From contig NC_053490.1 in the NCBI RefSeq assembly GCF_905171775.1, positions 519,604,560 to 519,668,559 on the forward strand: a DNA stretch of 64,000 nucleotides, written 5' to 3'. The notes below the pieces were generated by a model, which worked only from the letters and a program-made list of their open reading frames with translations, was not told the DNA's origin and ran no database searches. Positions 10,852 through 22,123 of the stretch are shown piece after piece. Made by a program: the position numbers and the translations under genes. Source of the DNA: Rana temporaria (Eukaryota > Chordata > Amphibia > Anura > Ranidae). Numbering within the stretch: the first letter of the stretch is position 1; each line of letters begins with the position of its first letter.

Positions 10852-10926
10852 GTACAGAGATCACACCCGCCATATACAGAAGTGAAAGTCACCCCCCCCC
10901 CCACAATAAACAGCTTTCCCTCACAA
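10852..10926. repeat. 75-bp duplicate of 8983-9060
   Basis: GTACAGAGATCACACCCGCC, then ACAGAAGTGAAAGTCACC, then AACAGCTTTCCCTCACA repeats the segment left of the signal exon in the same orientation. The two copies bracket the exon plus minisatellite (about 1.87 kb apart). One differs by ATAGAC/ATATAC and by the length of a C run. Confidence 0.8.
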
Positions 10927-11352
10927 CCAGGGATGTCTGGTCACCCTACCCTAAAGAGCCGACCGCCCGCTCTAAAAAAAACGGCTGCAGGCATCACCCA
11001 GGTATAACCCCTGAAGCCGTGAACACAAATGTGCGTGTGGTTGGCGCTAAAGGGTTAAGATTCGGCCACTTCAACCTCTTCACGCCGACCATATGGGAAA
11101 AATGCGGCCCCACTTGACTGGGAATCTTCCATGGGGCTGCATGTTTCCATATCTCCCTTTGTGCTGTGCGTTCCCAGCACAGAGACTGGGGTTTTGCATG
11201 AGCCTGGGGCCCCCTACTAACGTTCGTGACCCCGGAACTCCAGAGTCTGGGTCACCTGATTGCTGTGGTAGCCTCTGATTGGCTATCGGTGATCAGCCAC
11301 TGTGAAGCCCACCCCCGTGTCTTCTTTCTCTGTGAGTGGAGGAGAGAAATAC
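10927..11352. other. Intergenic, fragmentary repeats
   Basis: Contains a short stretch resembling the tail of the module at 13420-13520 (CGCCCGCTCTAAA, GGCTGCAGGCATCA, GGTATAACCCC). No exon, RNA gene or intact element is supported. Confidence 0.4.
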
Positions 11353-11355
11353 TTA

Positions 11356-12047
11356 GGGCCACACTCACAGTGAGAGTACGCCGGCGTACTTTCAAATTTG
11401 CCACGTCGTATCTTTAGTTTGAATCCTCAAACCAAGATAAGATACGACGGCTTCTAAACGACAAGCGTACGCCTTCGGATCGTAGGTGCAATACTTCGGC
11501 GCCCGCTGGGTGGAGTTCGCGTTGTTTTCGCGTTGTTTTCCGCGTCGGGTATGCTAATTAGCTTTTTCCGTCGATCCACGAAGGTACGCGCGGCCGTTGC
11601 ATTCTCTTACGTCGTCTCTAGTCGGCTTTTCCCGGCGTATAGTTAAAGCTGCTATTTCGTGGCGTATAGATAGACTTGCGATGTTAAAGTATGGCCGTCG
11701 TTACCGCGTCAAATTTTAATTTTTTTTTTTTTCGTCCGTGAATGGGGATGGACGTAACTCATGTCTACGTTCAAAAAATGACGTCGGTGCGACGTCATTT
11801 CGCGCAAAGCACGGCGGGAAATTTCGAAACGGAGCATGCGCATTTCAATCGGCGCGGGGACGCGCTTCATTTAAATGAATCACGCCCCCTACCCGCCCCA
11901 ATTTGAAATACGCGCCGAGAAATGCACTACGCCGCCGTAACTTACGGCGCAAAATCTTCCTGGATTCGAAATTCCTCCAGGTAAGATACGGCGGCGTAGC
12001 GTATCTCTGATACGCTGCGCCAGGGCAATTCTTTGAGAGTCTGGCCC
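11356..12047. mobile_element. CpG-rich MITE with 3-bp TSD (copy 2)
   Basis: Ends GGGCCACACTCACAGTG and GAGAGTCTGGCCC, flanked by TTA at 11353-11355 and 12048-12050. Interior shares the family words: GTACGCCGGCGTAC, AAGATACGACGG, GCGCATTTC and the paired GATACGC blocks near both ends. Confidence 0.85.
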
Positions 12048-12816
12048 TTAGTCTCTTTCTCTCATTGCTGAAAAATAATAATCATAATGGATGACCTGTC
12101 CTTGGTCCTGCCGCCTCTTGGGATACTTGCATGATATTTCCCAGGAGGCTACAGAAGGCGGCACACAAAGGAAGTGGACTTTGAACGCCATTGGCAGCTG
12201 GTTGCCTGGACCTGGAAGATGCAGCATGCTGAAGAGGACCAGGATGGCGGCGTGAGACCAAGGCCTTGTCACCTAAACTGTGGGACACGCTGGATTTGCT
12301 CTGCAGGTAAGTATGCAATTTGAAAATAATCTGGTAATACAGGTAAGAGGTGAAAAAAAAGCTTTAAAGCGGAGTTCAACCCAAAAATTGAACTTCCTCT
12401 TTAAGGGAAGGTGGCCCCCTGACATGCCACATTTGGCATGTCATATTTTTTGGGGGGGGGGGGGGGGGGAGCGGAAACCCTCTTTTTAGATGGTTCCAAC
12501 TCCCACTTCCTCTTGGGGCGATGGAAGGAAGTTCACCTCTCCCCCCTCCCTCTCGGCAATCATCTGGGACACATCACAGGTCCCAGATGATTGCTCAGCC
12601 AATAACGGTGCGCAGCACGGCTCGCGCATGTGCAGTGCGTGCCCGGCTGCGAAGCCAGGCGCCCACAGTGACAATGCCAGCGCCGCTGAGAGGAGGAGGA
12701 GACGAGCGGGGGCTTCCTTCTTCTGCATCACTGGACAGGTAAGAGTCTGATTATTAAAAGCCAGCAGCTGCAGTTTTTGTAGCTGCTGACCTTTTAATAT
12801 ATATATATATATATAT
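12048..12816. other. Spacer with TTAA-type repeat pieces
   Basis: Around 12362-12403 TTTAAAGCGGAGTTCAACCC faces its inverse TTGAACTTCCTCTTTAAG. A poly-G run lies at 12454-12470. At 12736-12800 is the module with AGCAGCTGCAG and AGCTGCTGAC also seen at 3117-3150. A short AT microsatellite precedes the next element. No supported exon. Confidence 0.45.
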
Positions 12817-13609
12817 TAGTGCTGTCAAGCGATTAAAATTTTTAATCGCGATTAATCGCATTAATGTCATAGTTAACTCACGATTAATCGCGCCATTAAG
12901 GAGGTTCACCCTTTAAAATTTTTTTTTTTTTTTTCTTATTTTTTTTTTTTTTTTTTATAATATTAAATTGTGTTTTTTTAATTTTTTTACATTTTGATCA
13001 CTTTTATTGCTGTCACAAGGAATGTAAACATCCCTTGTGACAGCAATAGGTGGTGACAGAGGTACTCTTTATGGAGGGATCGGGGGTCTAAAAGACCTCC
13101 GAGCCCTCCTTTGCACTTCAAAGTATTCAGATCGCCGAAAACGGCGATTCTGAATACTGTGTACTTTTTTAAATCCGGCGCCATTGGCAGCCGAGAAACC
13201 CGGAAGTGACGTCATGACGTCGCTTCCGTGGTTTCAATGCGGAGACTGAATCAAAGCCGTTTACGGCTTAGTGTCAGTCTCCAACCTGGACACAGAAGGC
13301 GGCGGATCGAGGATCGGGTCTCCCGGTGGGACGGGAGGCCCGGTCAGAGCGGCGAAAGGCGGCGGGAGGGGGGGATGTCCCCTCCCGCTCCTCCGGCATA
13401 ACAACCGAGCGGCTTTTAGCCGCATCGGTTGTTATGTTTGGATAGCCGATCGCCCGCTCTAAACAACGGTACCGGGATGATGCCTGCGGCTGCAGGCATC
13501 ATCCCGGTATAACCCCCGAACGCTGCCTCGTTAATCGCGCGATAAAAAAATTTACGGCGTTAACGTGGGTTTGCGTTAACGCTGTTAATAGCGCGTTTAA
13601 CTGACAGCA

Positions 13610-13612
<3 letters not shown>
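12817..13612. mobile_element. TIR element TAGTGCTGTCA with internal insertion
   Basis: Left end TAGTGCTGTCAAGCGATTAA, right end TTTAACTGACAGCACTA, sitting inside an (AT)n tract. Subterminal blocks TAATCGCGATTAATCGC and CGTTAATCGCGCG are also inverted. Between about 12897 and 13530 a different module (GTCACAAGGAATGTAAACAT and its inverse TTTACATTCC) appears inserted. AT flanks hide the target duplication. hAT-like terminus, non-coding. Confidence 0.65.

Positions 13613-13645
<33 letters not shown>
13613..13645. repeat. (AT)n microsatellite
   Basis: About 15 AT dinucleotides directly after the preceding element; the left half of the same tract is at 12797-12816, so the element probably inserted into the microsatellite. 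Confidence 0.85.
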
Positions 13646-13647
<2 letters not shown>

Positions 13648-13779
13648 TTTAAATATTTTTTTTAGTAGGAACTCCAGACTGCAGTAAAAGTAGTGCATGG
13701 ACTACTATACAAAACGACTAAACCATGTGATCCGTTGCAGGCAATTGCACTGATTTTGCGACCTGTGTTTGGGGTGTCA

Positions 13780-14212
13780 TTAAAGCGGTTGTAAACCCGC
13801 ATGAAAAAAAAAAAAAAATTTTTCCTCCTGTAAGGGAAAAGTCATAATGAGCACCGCATATTAGCTCATTATGAAATACTTACCTCGGAACGAGGTGCGT
13901 ATCACTTACCTGGTTCACGCCGAGCGAGATTTCATCTTGCCTCGGCGTGTATTCCGGGTATCGCCGCTCCAGCACTGTGATTGGCTGGAGCGGCGATGAC
14001 GTGCGCGCGGGAGATTTAAGACTCGGCAAGGTCCGGCGGCTGCCGGTCCTTTCGCCGTAGATCCCCCCCAGCGCATGCGCAGCGGCGCATTGCGAGGGGA
14101 ATATCTCCTAAACCGTGCAGGTTTAGGAGATATTCTCCTTACCTACAGGTAAGCCTTGTTATAGGCTTACCTGTAGGTAAAAGTACAAAAAGTGGGTTTA
14201 CAACCACTTTAA
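13780..14212. mobile_element. TTAA MITE, 433 bp
   Basis: TTAAAGCGGTTGTAAACCC at the left and GGGTTTACAACCACTTTAA at the right form a 19-bp inverted pair whose ends include the TTAA duplications. Internal inverted pieces include TACCTACAGGTAAGCC/GGCTTACCTGTAGGTA and TAATGAGC/GCTCATTA. Non-coding. Confidence 0.8.
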
Positions 14213-14593
14213 GTTAGCACTCTAGTCAATATTCCAATCGCACACGTTCACGTAGCTATACATCATCTCACCATTCAGCCACGTGCCCCCCGCTTGCCCC
14301 TGATGCCGACGCGCATGCCCAGCGGGCGTGATCACCGTCAGGCACCTGCGATTGCTTGTTACAGAGCGAGAACCGGGAGCTGTGTGTGTAAACACACAGC
14401 TCCCTGTCCTGTCAGGGGGAGAAATGCCTGATCGTCTGTTCATACAATGTATGAACAGCGATCTGTCATTTCCCCATGTCAGTCCCACCCCCCCTTCAGT
14501 TAGAACACACCCAGGGAACATAATTAACCCCTTCCTCGCCCCTGGTGTTAACCCCTTCCCTGCCAGTGGCATTTTTATAGCACTGATCGCTGT
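14213..14593 (+). mobile_element. TTAA-family fragment
   Basis: Carries the family's 5'-middle portion (GAGCTGTGTGTGTAAACACA, CTGTTCATACAATGTATGAACAG hairpin, GTGTTAACCCCTTCCCTGCC, TTTTTATAGCACTGATCGCTG), as in copies at 5280-5460 and 32575-32810. It ends abruptly at the 43-bp tandem repeat. Confidence 0.6.
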
Positions 14594-14768
14594 GGATAGG
14601 CACTACAAGTCCCAGCATTGCACCACAGGTTGCTCTGGATAGGCACTACAAGTCCCAGCATTGCACCACAGGTTGCTCTGGATAGGCACTACAAGTCCCA
14701 GCATTGCACCACAGGTTGCTCTGGATAGGCACTACAAGTCCCAGCATTGCACCACAGGTTGCTCTGGA
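14594..14768. repeat. 43-bp tandem repeat, 4 copies
   Basis: GGATAGGCACTACAAGTCCC begins each unit at 14594, 14637, 14680 and 14723; a fifth GGATA at 14766 starts a diverged unit. The copies are virtually identical, so the expansion is recent. Confidence 0.9.
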
Positions 14769-16290
14769 TATTTTGGCACTTCTCTCCTTCATGTAAAAAA
14801 TGTTTTTGCTAGAAAATGAATCAGAACCCACCAAACATTATATATATTTTTTTAGCAGACATCCTAGGGAATAAAATGGCGGTCATTGCAACTTTTTTTC
14901 TCGCAAGGTATTTGCGCAATAATTTTTCAAACACCTTTTTTGGGGGAAAAAAACAGTTTCATGAATTAAAAAATAACAAAACAGTAAAGTAAGCCCAATT
15001 TTTTTGTATAATGTGAAAGATGATGTTACGCCGAGTAAATAGATACCTAACATGTCACGCTTTAAAATTGCGCACACTCATGGAATGGCGCCAAACTTCT
15101 GTACTTCAAAATCACCATAGGCGACGCTTTAATTTTTTTTACAGGTTACTATTTTCGAGTTACAGAGGAGGTCTTGTGCTAGAATTGTTGCACACGCTGT
15201 AACGCACGCGACGATACCTCATATGTGGGGTTTGAACGGCGTTTACATATGTGGGCAGGACTTGCATGCGTGTTCGCTTCTGCGTGCGAGCTACCGGGGA
15301 TAGTGGCGCTTTAAAAAAAAAACATTTTTCATTTTTTTTTTTTTTACTTAAAGGGGTGGTTCCCCCTAAAACAAATTTCTAACAATACATTCGGACGACT
15401 GCTTACACTGCGGGTAGGCTGGCTTTTTTTTTTTTTCGTACATACCTCGATCATATCGCATATCGCCGTTTCATCCCTCGGCTTCCGGGTATGAGTCTTG
15501 CTGGACCTAGTTGATTGACGTTCCTCCGACCGGCGCATACTGCGCGTCACGACTTTCCGACAGAAGCCGAACGTCATTGCGCAGGCGCCGTATAGAGTCG
15601 GCTCTATACGGCGCCTGCGCAGCAACGTTCGGCTTCTTTCGGAAAGTCGCAACGTCAAGTATGCGTCGGTCGGAGGAACGTCAATCAACTAGGAACGCCC
15701 ACCGCCACAAAACTCATACCCGGAAGTCGAGGGATGAAACGGCGATATCGAGGTATGTACGAAAAAAAAAAAAAGCCAGCCTACCCGCAGTGTAAGCAGT
15801 CTTCCAAATGTATAGTTAGACATTTGTTTTAAGGGGGAACCACCGCTTTAATTTCTTTATTTTTACACTTTTATTTTTTATTTTTATTTTTTTTGATCAC
15901 TTTTATTCCTATTCCAAGGAATGTAAACATCCCATGTAATAGGAATCAGTGTGCCAGGTCCTCTTTATGGGTCAATAAGACCCCACATCTCTCCTCCAGG
16001 CTTACAAGCATGAAATCGGTGAAAAAACATTCACCGATCTCACACCGCCAGCCGCGATTGCGGCTTTGTTTACTTCCGGGTACCGGGCGTGACGTCATAA
16101 CGTCGCGCCCGGACCTCCGACGGTCATAGAGATGACTGGTGACCATCTGGTCACCAGTCACCTCTATGCTTCCCCAGCCAGCGGCTGAAGACGGTGATAT
16201 CTGAATGATGCCTCCAGCTGCCCCCATCATTCAGATATCACCGCACAAACAGAGGACATATTTTCTCGTACTGCGATGGGCAAGTGGTTA
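14769..16290 (+). mobile_element. Repeat module hosting a palindromic MITE
   Basis: The sequence around 14770-15300 (TTAGCAGACATCC..AATAAAATGG, TGATACCTC-like CGATACCTCATATGTGGGG) parallels 45250-46560, indicating a shared long repeat. It resumes after the palindrome at 15852 with TTTGATCACTTTTATTCC and ends near GGCAAGTGGTTA (16279). It appears to be another TTAA-family relative; ends are not fully defined. Confidence 0.5.
15348..15851. mobile_element. 504-bp palindromic TTAA MITE
   Basis: Ends TTAAAGGGGTGGTTCCCCCT and AGGGGGAACCACCGCTTTAA. The two arms are inverted copies almost to the centre: GGCGCCGTATAGAGTCGG near 15590 faces GGCTCTATACGGCGCC. Further paired blocks are ACTTTCCGACAGAAGCC / GGCTTCTTTCGGAAAGT and TAGTTGATTGACGTTCC / GGAACGTCAATCAACTA. 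Transcribed RNA would fold into one long hairpin. Single-arm relative at 4505-4721. Confidence 0.88.
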
Positions 16291-16574
16291 CCCAATACCA
16301 CACTATTGCATCTTTATTTATTCACCACATTAGTGCATCATTAATTTATACTTTGTATATTAGTAGGCGCCAACACCTACTATTCCCTTCTTTTCATTTC
16401 TTATCCCACTCCGGTGGGGTACACATGTAGGGGCAGCCACTTTAGGTATACTTTAGGTATACATCTCTTTTCCTTTTTATTTATTTCTTATCGGAACCTC
16501 TAGCAGCACACACCTACATCACCTCTCCTGCAGCACATTTTAAAGTTATTTCCGTAGCGCGGATTCATTTTTAC

Positions 16575-16757
16575 TCTTTCAGAGGTGATCAAATACCACC
16601 AAAAGAAAGCTCTATTTGTGGGGGGAAAAGGGACGCCAATTTTGTTTGGGAGCCACGTCGCACGACGGCGCAATTGTCAGTTAAAGCGACGCAGTGCCGA
16701 ATCGCAAAAGTGGCTTGGTCATTGGGCAGCCAATTTTTCCGGGGCTGAAGTGGTTAA
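16575..16757 (+). mobile_element. 3' fragment of the TTAA family
   Basis: AGAGGTGATCAAATACCACC through GCGACGCAGTGCCGAATCG to GAAGTGGTTAA: the family's last 180 bp, 5'-truncated at 16580. Confidence 0.8.
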
Positions 16758-16984
16758 GTACATTAGGGGAATTTTAAATGGTAGACACCACAAACCTTTT
16801 ACTTAAATAATTATAATAATAAAAATTCAGTTCACACAAATCATTTTCTAAATAAATATTTTTATTGTTTAAAAAAATATAAAATTGAAAACACACGGTA
16901 AAATAAAACATATGACTCAAAATATTGACAGAATTTTTGCAACTTTTTTTTATGAAAGAAAGTGCTGGAAAAATATGAAATCAA

Positions 16985-17830
16985 CGGCATCATCCCTTTA
17001 TTCTGCAGGTCCAGCACTGTTATTACTGTTACCAATGACACCAATGCTGGGGATTATTACTGTTACCAATGATACCACTGCTGGGGGTTATTACTGCTGC
17101 CAATGACACCACTGCTGGGGGTTATTACTGCTGCCAATGACACCACTGCTGGGGGTTATTACTGCTGCCAATGACACCACTGCTGGGGGTTATTACTGCT
17201 GCCAATGACACAACTGCCAAGGTTTATTACTGCTGCCAATGACACCAATGCTGGGCATTATTACTGTTGCCAATGATACCACTGCTGGGGGTAATTACTA
17301 CTGACAATGACATCACTGCTGGGGGTAATTACTACTGACAATGACATCACTGCTGGGGGTTATTACTGCTGCCAATGATACAACTGCCGAGGGTTATTAT
17401 TGCTGGCAATGACACCAATGCTGGGCATTATTACTGTTGCCAATGATACCACTGCTGGGGGTAATTACTACTGACAATGACATCACTGCTGGGGGTAATT
17501 ACTACTGACAATGACATCACTGCTGGGGGTTATTACTGCTGCCAATGATACAACTGCCGAGGGTTATTATTGCTGCCAATGACACCAATGCTGGGGATTA
17601 TTACTGTTACCAATGATACCACTGCTAGGGGTTATTACTACTGACAATGACACCACTGCTGGGGGTTATTACTGCTGCCAATGACGCCACTGCTGGGGGT
17701 TATTACTGCTGCCAATGACACAACTGCCAAGGTTTATTACTGCTGCCAATGACACCAATGCTGGGGGTAATTACTACTGACAATGACATCACTGCTGGGG
17801 GTTATTACTGATGCCAATGACACTACTAGG
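16985..17830. repeat. 34-bp minisatellite with higher-order structure
   Basis: Period 34, core CCAATGACACCACTGCTGGG then GGTTATTACTGCTG, about 25 units. Blocks of several units recur together (CAACTGCCGAGGG, ATGCTGGGCATTATTACTG, then GTAATTACTACTGACAATGACATC twice), showing multi-unit duplication within the array. Confidence 0.92.
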
Positions 17831-18296
17831 GGGTTATTACTGCAAAGAATCCTGGGGGTACTATTACTACCAATTATCCAATTCTGGGACCCTCTTTGCT
17901 CCCACACAACAAGGCATACACCATAAAGAGCCACCCACTTTATTGGACATGCCTCCAGGTGTTTTTTCTTTATACTTCCAGGTGTGTCCCTCCTATCTAT
18001 ACACACATATCTTATATACCTAAATCTACATACAGTAACAGCATAAACAGCAATAACAATACACCGAAGAAGAGGTATGGACAGGTCCTGGGTTTGCCAT
18101 GTTTCATTTAAAATGCCCTTTTGGAATTTTCCATGGGGAATACCCACCATAAACCTCTTTAAAGTACAAAGTGGTTGCCATATACAGTGGGCCAGCCATC
18201 GTCTTTCATAGCACAGCCATATAATTATTCTACCAGTGCATCAGTTTCACAGCATAATACATTTCATTTCAACAGCAACACACAAGAGCCCTATTA
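17831..18296. other. Unique-looking spacer
   Basis: AT-rich, mostly non-repetitive; no exon with plausible splice sites recognised. Confidence 0.4.
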
Positions 18297-18583
18297 GTCC
18301 CCATTCACACTTGAGCACAGTGTCTGTAAATGTTTTTATTGTTTGCATGGCTTTTCCATGTTTTAAAGTGCAAAGTGCCATACAGGAGCTTCTTTGGGTC
18401 AGATTGTGCGTTTTTGGACCCATAGACATATTTATAGGGGGAAAACGCACGCAAATTGTGTTTTTTTTTTTCCTGCACAATACTAATAAAGTCAATGAGG
18501 CCAAAAACACCTCATTCTGCTTCAAAAGGAGCTCCTGTACCTTATCGAGCTTCAGGCGTCTTAATGCTCAAATGTGAACAGGG
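18297..18583. mobile_element. 287-bp MITE
   Basis: Left GTCCCCATTCACACTTGAGC, right (reversed) GTCCCTGTTCACATTTGAGC. Interior has a second inverted pair. No clear target duplication. Related in style to the GTTCACAC-type MITEs at 21336 and 24078. Confidence 0.65.
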
Positions 18584-18705
18584 ACAATTTAAAGGCATGG
18601 GGGTTTGGTTGAGTGTTTTGGAGCTCTGAACTTCGAGGTACGAAACGCTCAGGTGCAAATGGGGGCACCATAATAGATTCTGGTCTGACGCTGCATCTGT
18701 CCCCT

Positions 18706-19143
18706 GCCGGTGTATTGTCACAGTTTGCTGCCTATCCTAGAATGCTCCGGAAGTCACGTGGCGGCCAACTGCGCATGAGCGATGCGTTCCAAACGCAAAT
18801 GCGATGCGTTCCAATGGATTCACGACAGTGCACACCAGTGAAACCTCGGTCGGCATCCAGGCTCTTTCCTTAACATCCCCGTGGATTGGAGGATGTTAAA
18901 AAAAGAGCCAGGAGGCCGAGCGAGCGGAGCGAGCCGTCCGAGCGAATCGAGGACCTGAGGCCGACTGCCCACTTTCCTCTAAATCCACGTCGCCGTGAAT
19001 GCCGGGTTCGCTGGTGTGTACTGTCGAAAATCCATTGGAACGCATCGCACTTGCGTTTGGAACGCATAGCGCATGCGCAGTTGGCCGCCACGTGACTTCC
19101 GCAGCATTCTAGGATATGCAGCAAACTGTGACACTACACCGGC
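18706..19143. repeat. Long inverted repeat (about 115-bp arms)
   Basis: Left arm 18706-18824 (GCCGGTGTATTGTCACAG, AAGTCACGTGGCGGCCAACT, CGTTCCAATGGATT) is matched in reverse by 19032-19143 (AATCCATTGGAACG, AGTTGGCCGCCACGTGACTT, CTGTGACACTACACCGGC) around a roughly 207-bp spacer. It is probably a degenerate palindromic MITE. Confidence 0.8.
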
Positions 19144-19205
19144 TCTAACACTGAGAACCGAACGATCAAACACCGCAGATCGCTCGGTTCTCAGAGCTCC
19201 GTGAA

Positions 19206-19240
19206 CAGAGAGCCGGTGACTGTTAGTCACCGGCTCTCTG
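19206..19240. repeat. Perfect 15-bp hairpin
   Basis: CAGAGAGCCGGTGAC, loop TGTTA, then GTCACCGGCTCTCTG. No following U-tract, so no terminator-like role is suggested; it is part of a repeat in the same composite as the inverted repeat to its left. Confidence 0.85.
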
Positions 19241-20061
19241 CTCTTCCCCCTCCTCGCTCACTAGAGCCCTGGGCTGTGGAGGGGCGGAAGAGGCCAGCTC
19301 AGGCTTTCAGAGAGGCTGAGCCAGGTGCTGGTCCAGGCATGTGGGTGGACCATATGGTCACGATCTTTCCCGAGCCTGGACTGGCTCTGTGACATCAGCA
19401 GACAGTGGACTTCAGCTCGTTGTCTGCTGAAAACGGGTCACAGGAGTGCAGAACGGACTGCACTCCTGTTATCCATAGGAGAAATACAGCCATGTAAGCT
19501 TTGGCTGTAGTTCTCTTTTAAATGATATCTGATGCCAAAGACAAGCCGTACCAGTCCTTTATTGTGGTGGCTGCATTTGTTTCCTGTTTTCAGGCCAAGA
19601 ACATTTTCAGCAAGTACAGATAATGGCCACAGATCCTGCCAGAAATTCTGTGTACTTGCCACTAACTGTGAGCGGAACTGGGAACAAAAAATAATATATT
19701 TTTTCTGTAAACTAATTTCTACATTCCCAATGAAAATGAGATGAACAAAGGCAGGCATGTTTGAAGTCTAGTCTGTATGACAACTGTGGTACCCTCCGTA
19801 GATACAGTGGAGGAGTAAGTGTAGCCCCACAGGGACAAGAAGTATGTTGCTGGCATGAATAAGAGGTAAAAAATATAGGGGAAAGAAGCTTTAAAAGAGA
19901 AAACCAATGCAGTTACTACTTTTAAGGACTGGTGAGCTGCAATATATTATATTATTGTTTTTTGGGGTTTTCATAGACTTTAAGAAATAGTGTTTAATCG
20001 ATTGATTTGCAAAAAATAAATAAAATGAAAACTGTAAACTAAAACTATATTGGTCTGAGAC

Positions 20062-21220
20062 TAGAGCTGCACGATTCTGGGCAAAATGAGAATCGCGATT
20101 TTCTTTGCTTTGAATAAAGATCACAATTCTCTTTCGATTATCATCTTTCACATTATACAAAAAAAAATTATATATAAAATGTTTTGGGGTTCTAAGTCAT
20201 TTTCTAGCAAAAAATAATGGGCCAGATCCACATAGGAATAGATCGGCGCAGCGTATCAGAGATACGCTACGCCGCCGTACCTTACCTGGCGTAATTTCGA
20301 ATCCTTAAAGATTTCGCGCCGTAAGTTACGGCGGCGTAGTCTATCTTTGGCGGCGGAATTTAAATCGCGATTAAGGGGCGTGTTTCATTTAAATGAAGCG
20401 CGTCCCCGTGCCGAATGAACTGCGCATGCTCCGTTTCTAAATTTCCCGCCGTGCATTGCGCTAAATGACGTCGCAACGACGTCATTTTTTTTAACTTAGA
20501 CGTGAATTACGTCCATCCCGATTCACGGACGACTTACGCAAAAATTTCTAATTTCGACGCGGGAACGACGGCCATACTTAACATGGCAAGTCTAACTATA
20601 CGCCGCAAAATACCAGCTTTAACTATATGCGGGAAAAAGCCAACTAGAGACGCCGTAAAAAAATGCCCTGGCCGCTCGTACGTTCGTGGATCGACGGAAA
20701 TAGCTAATTTGCATACCCGACGCGGAAAACGACGTGAACGCCACCCAGCGGACGCCGAAGTATTGCATCTTAGATCCGAAAGGCGTACGAGGACGTATAC
20801 CTGTCGGATCAAACCCAGATGCCGTCGTATCTTGGTTTGAGGATTCAAACCAAAGATACGACGCGGGTAATTTGAAAGTACGCCGGCGTATCAGTAGATA
20901 CGCCGGCGTACTCTGTCTGTGGATCTGCCCCATGGATTTTAACTTGTAAGCAACAAGTGTCAGAAAAAAAATTTGTCTTTAGGTGGTTAAACTGACCTCA
21001 TTTACAGACTGTAGTTCATTCCTTCAATCTAAAAGAAAGTATTACAATGTTTCTCTTTATCTCTACCTGATGTTGTGATAAACTTGGCAGACTGCCTGTT
21101 TTTTATTTTTTACAGCTGTCAGCAGAGAACTCTCTGCACTGAATCTGGATTACGAGGGGGGGAGGGGGGCATGGTTAGAATTGCAATCTCAATTCTTTAA
21201 TGACTAATCGCGCAGCTCTA
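20062..21220. mobile_element. hAT-type TIR element with 8-bp TSD
   Basis: Left TAGAGCTGCACGATTCTGG, right AATCGCGCAGCTCTA; TCTGAGAC is duplicated at 20054-20061 and 21221-21228. An 8-bp duplication is the hAT signature. The element carries a CpG MITE at 20219-20931. Non-coding, so non-autonomous. Confidence 0.88.
20219..20931. mobile_element. CpG-rich MITE (copy 3), nested in the hAT element
   Basis: Ends GGGCCAGATCCACATAG and CTGTGGATCTGCCCC. Interior: GCAGCGTATCAGAGATACGC, TACGGCGGCGTAG, GACGTCGCAACGACGTCATT, GTACGCCGGCGTATC. The target duplication is short or degraded (AT on both sides). Confidence 0.8.
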
Positions 21221-21335
21221 TCTGAGACCTAGCAACGTTAAATAAAATAAATAACACTGACCCAAAACTATCGGGCTGAACCCTGGAACAAGCAAATATT
21301 TTCTAAATCCATTCATCATGTGTGTTCTTCCTTAA

Positions 21336-21591
21336 GGCCGGGTTCACACCTTCATGCGTTTCCCCGCATTCAATTCGCATAGCAGGAGAATGTGACTGGC
21401 TCTCTATTGAGCCGGTTCACTCATCTCCGCACCGGCTCGGTGCAGTGTGCCGGAAAAACACGTGCTTTTTTTGGTGCGTTTCAGGTTCTATTTCAGCCCA
21501 AAATTCGGTCCGAAATCGGACCTGAACCGGTGAACCAGCACGCACCGGACCCCTGCTGAGAGCCGCATGCGGAGACGGTGTGAACCCGGCC
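21336..21591. mobile_element. 256-bp MITE, GTTCACACC type
   Basis: GGCCGGGTTCACACCTTC faces GACGGTGTGAACCCGGCC. Flanks TAA and TGA could be one mutated 3-bp duplication. Internally GATTTCGGACCG/CGGTCCGAAAT-type pairing near 21500. It resembles the insertion at 24078-24362. Confidence 0.75.
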
Positions 21592-21947
21592 TGAATCTTT
21601 GTGTGCTTTGTGTATTTCTTCCAGATCTGTGCAGTAATTCAGTGCTCTGTGCAGGAGCTTCCTATAATAATGACCAGTCACCCCTACTCTCCACTATTGC
21701 AATATGACTGGTCTTGTTTCCGCCCCCTCCTGTCATTTTCTGCAGGAGGCCTATAGTGGGTGGGGCCTGTTGAACTCCTCCCACAGCTCTGCTCTCTGCT
21801 CAGTGTTGAGGTCACTACTACTTCTATGAGGTCATATCTGGGTTTGGCGCACACAAAGTAGGGAATATATTTGAATGAAAACGTTTTTGTGTCCCCGGAT
21901 TTCAGCAATTTTGTAAACAAGTGACTGAAAGCCTCTTCCTTAGCCTA

Positions 21948-22055
21948 TTAGATTGGCAGCTCGCCGTACTTTTGACATTGACTTCCATTTGGCAATAAAG
22001 CCTTCTCAGAGTCAGAACTGCTTGTAGAGGACGTGTTGTCTTGTAAATGAGGATC
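21948..22055 (-). CDS. CD200-like exon 5: cytoplasmic tail and stop
   Basis: Acceptor TTTTTTTCTTTCCAG before 22055; phase 0; 35 codons then TAA at 21948-21950. The tail begins DPHLQDNTSSTSSS, has an acidic-leucine stretch (DSEKALLP) and ends QCQKYGELPI. YGEL fits a YxxPhi sorting signal and is near, but does not meet, the ITIM consensus because Gln, not a hydrophobic residue, sits two before Tyr. The tail totals 50 residues from Arg265, longer than the roughly 20 of mammalian CD200. The 3' UTR end is not determined. Confidence 0.75.
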   Translation of the reverse strand, partial: DPHLQDNTSSTSSSDSEKALLPNGSQCQKYGELPI

Positions 22056-22123
22056 CTGGAAAGAAAAAAAAGGAAACATTTAAAGAAAACCAATCAGGAT
22101 TGGGCTTATACAAAAATCGTACA

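Noticed and set aside
13867..14211. tRNA or snRNA gene
   Set aside because: Short stems here are inverted pieces of the TTAA MITE; no cloverleaf, A/B box or terminator was found. No tRNA or rRNA gene was recognised anywhere in the window.
16985..17830. Immunoglobulin-like coding repeats (TGCCAATGACACC...GGTTATTACTGC could read as A-N-D-T-x-x-G-G-Y-Y-C)
   Set aside because: Frame shifts every 34-bp unit, stops occur, and there are no splice sites; the resemblance to an Ig strand F motif is coincidental.
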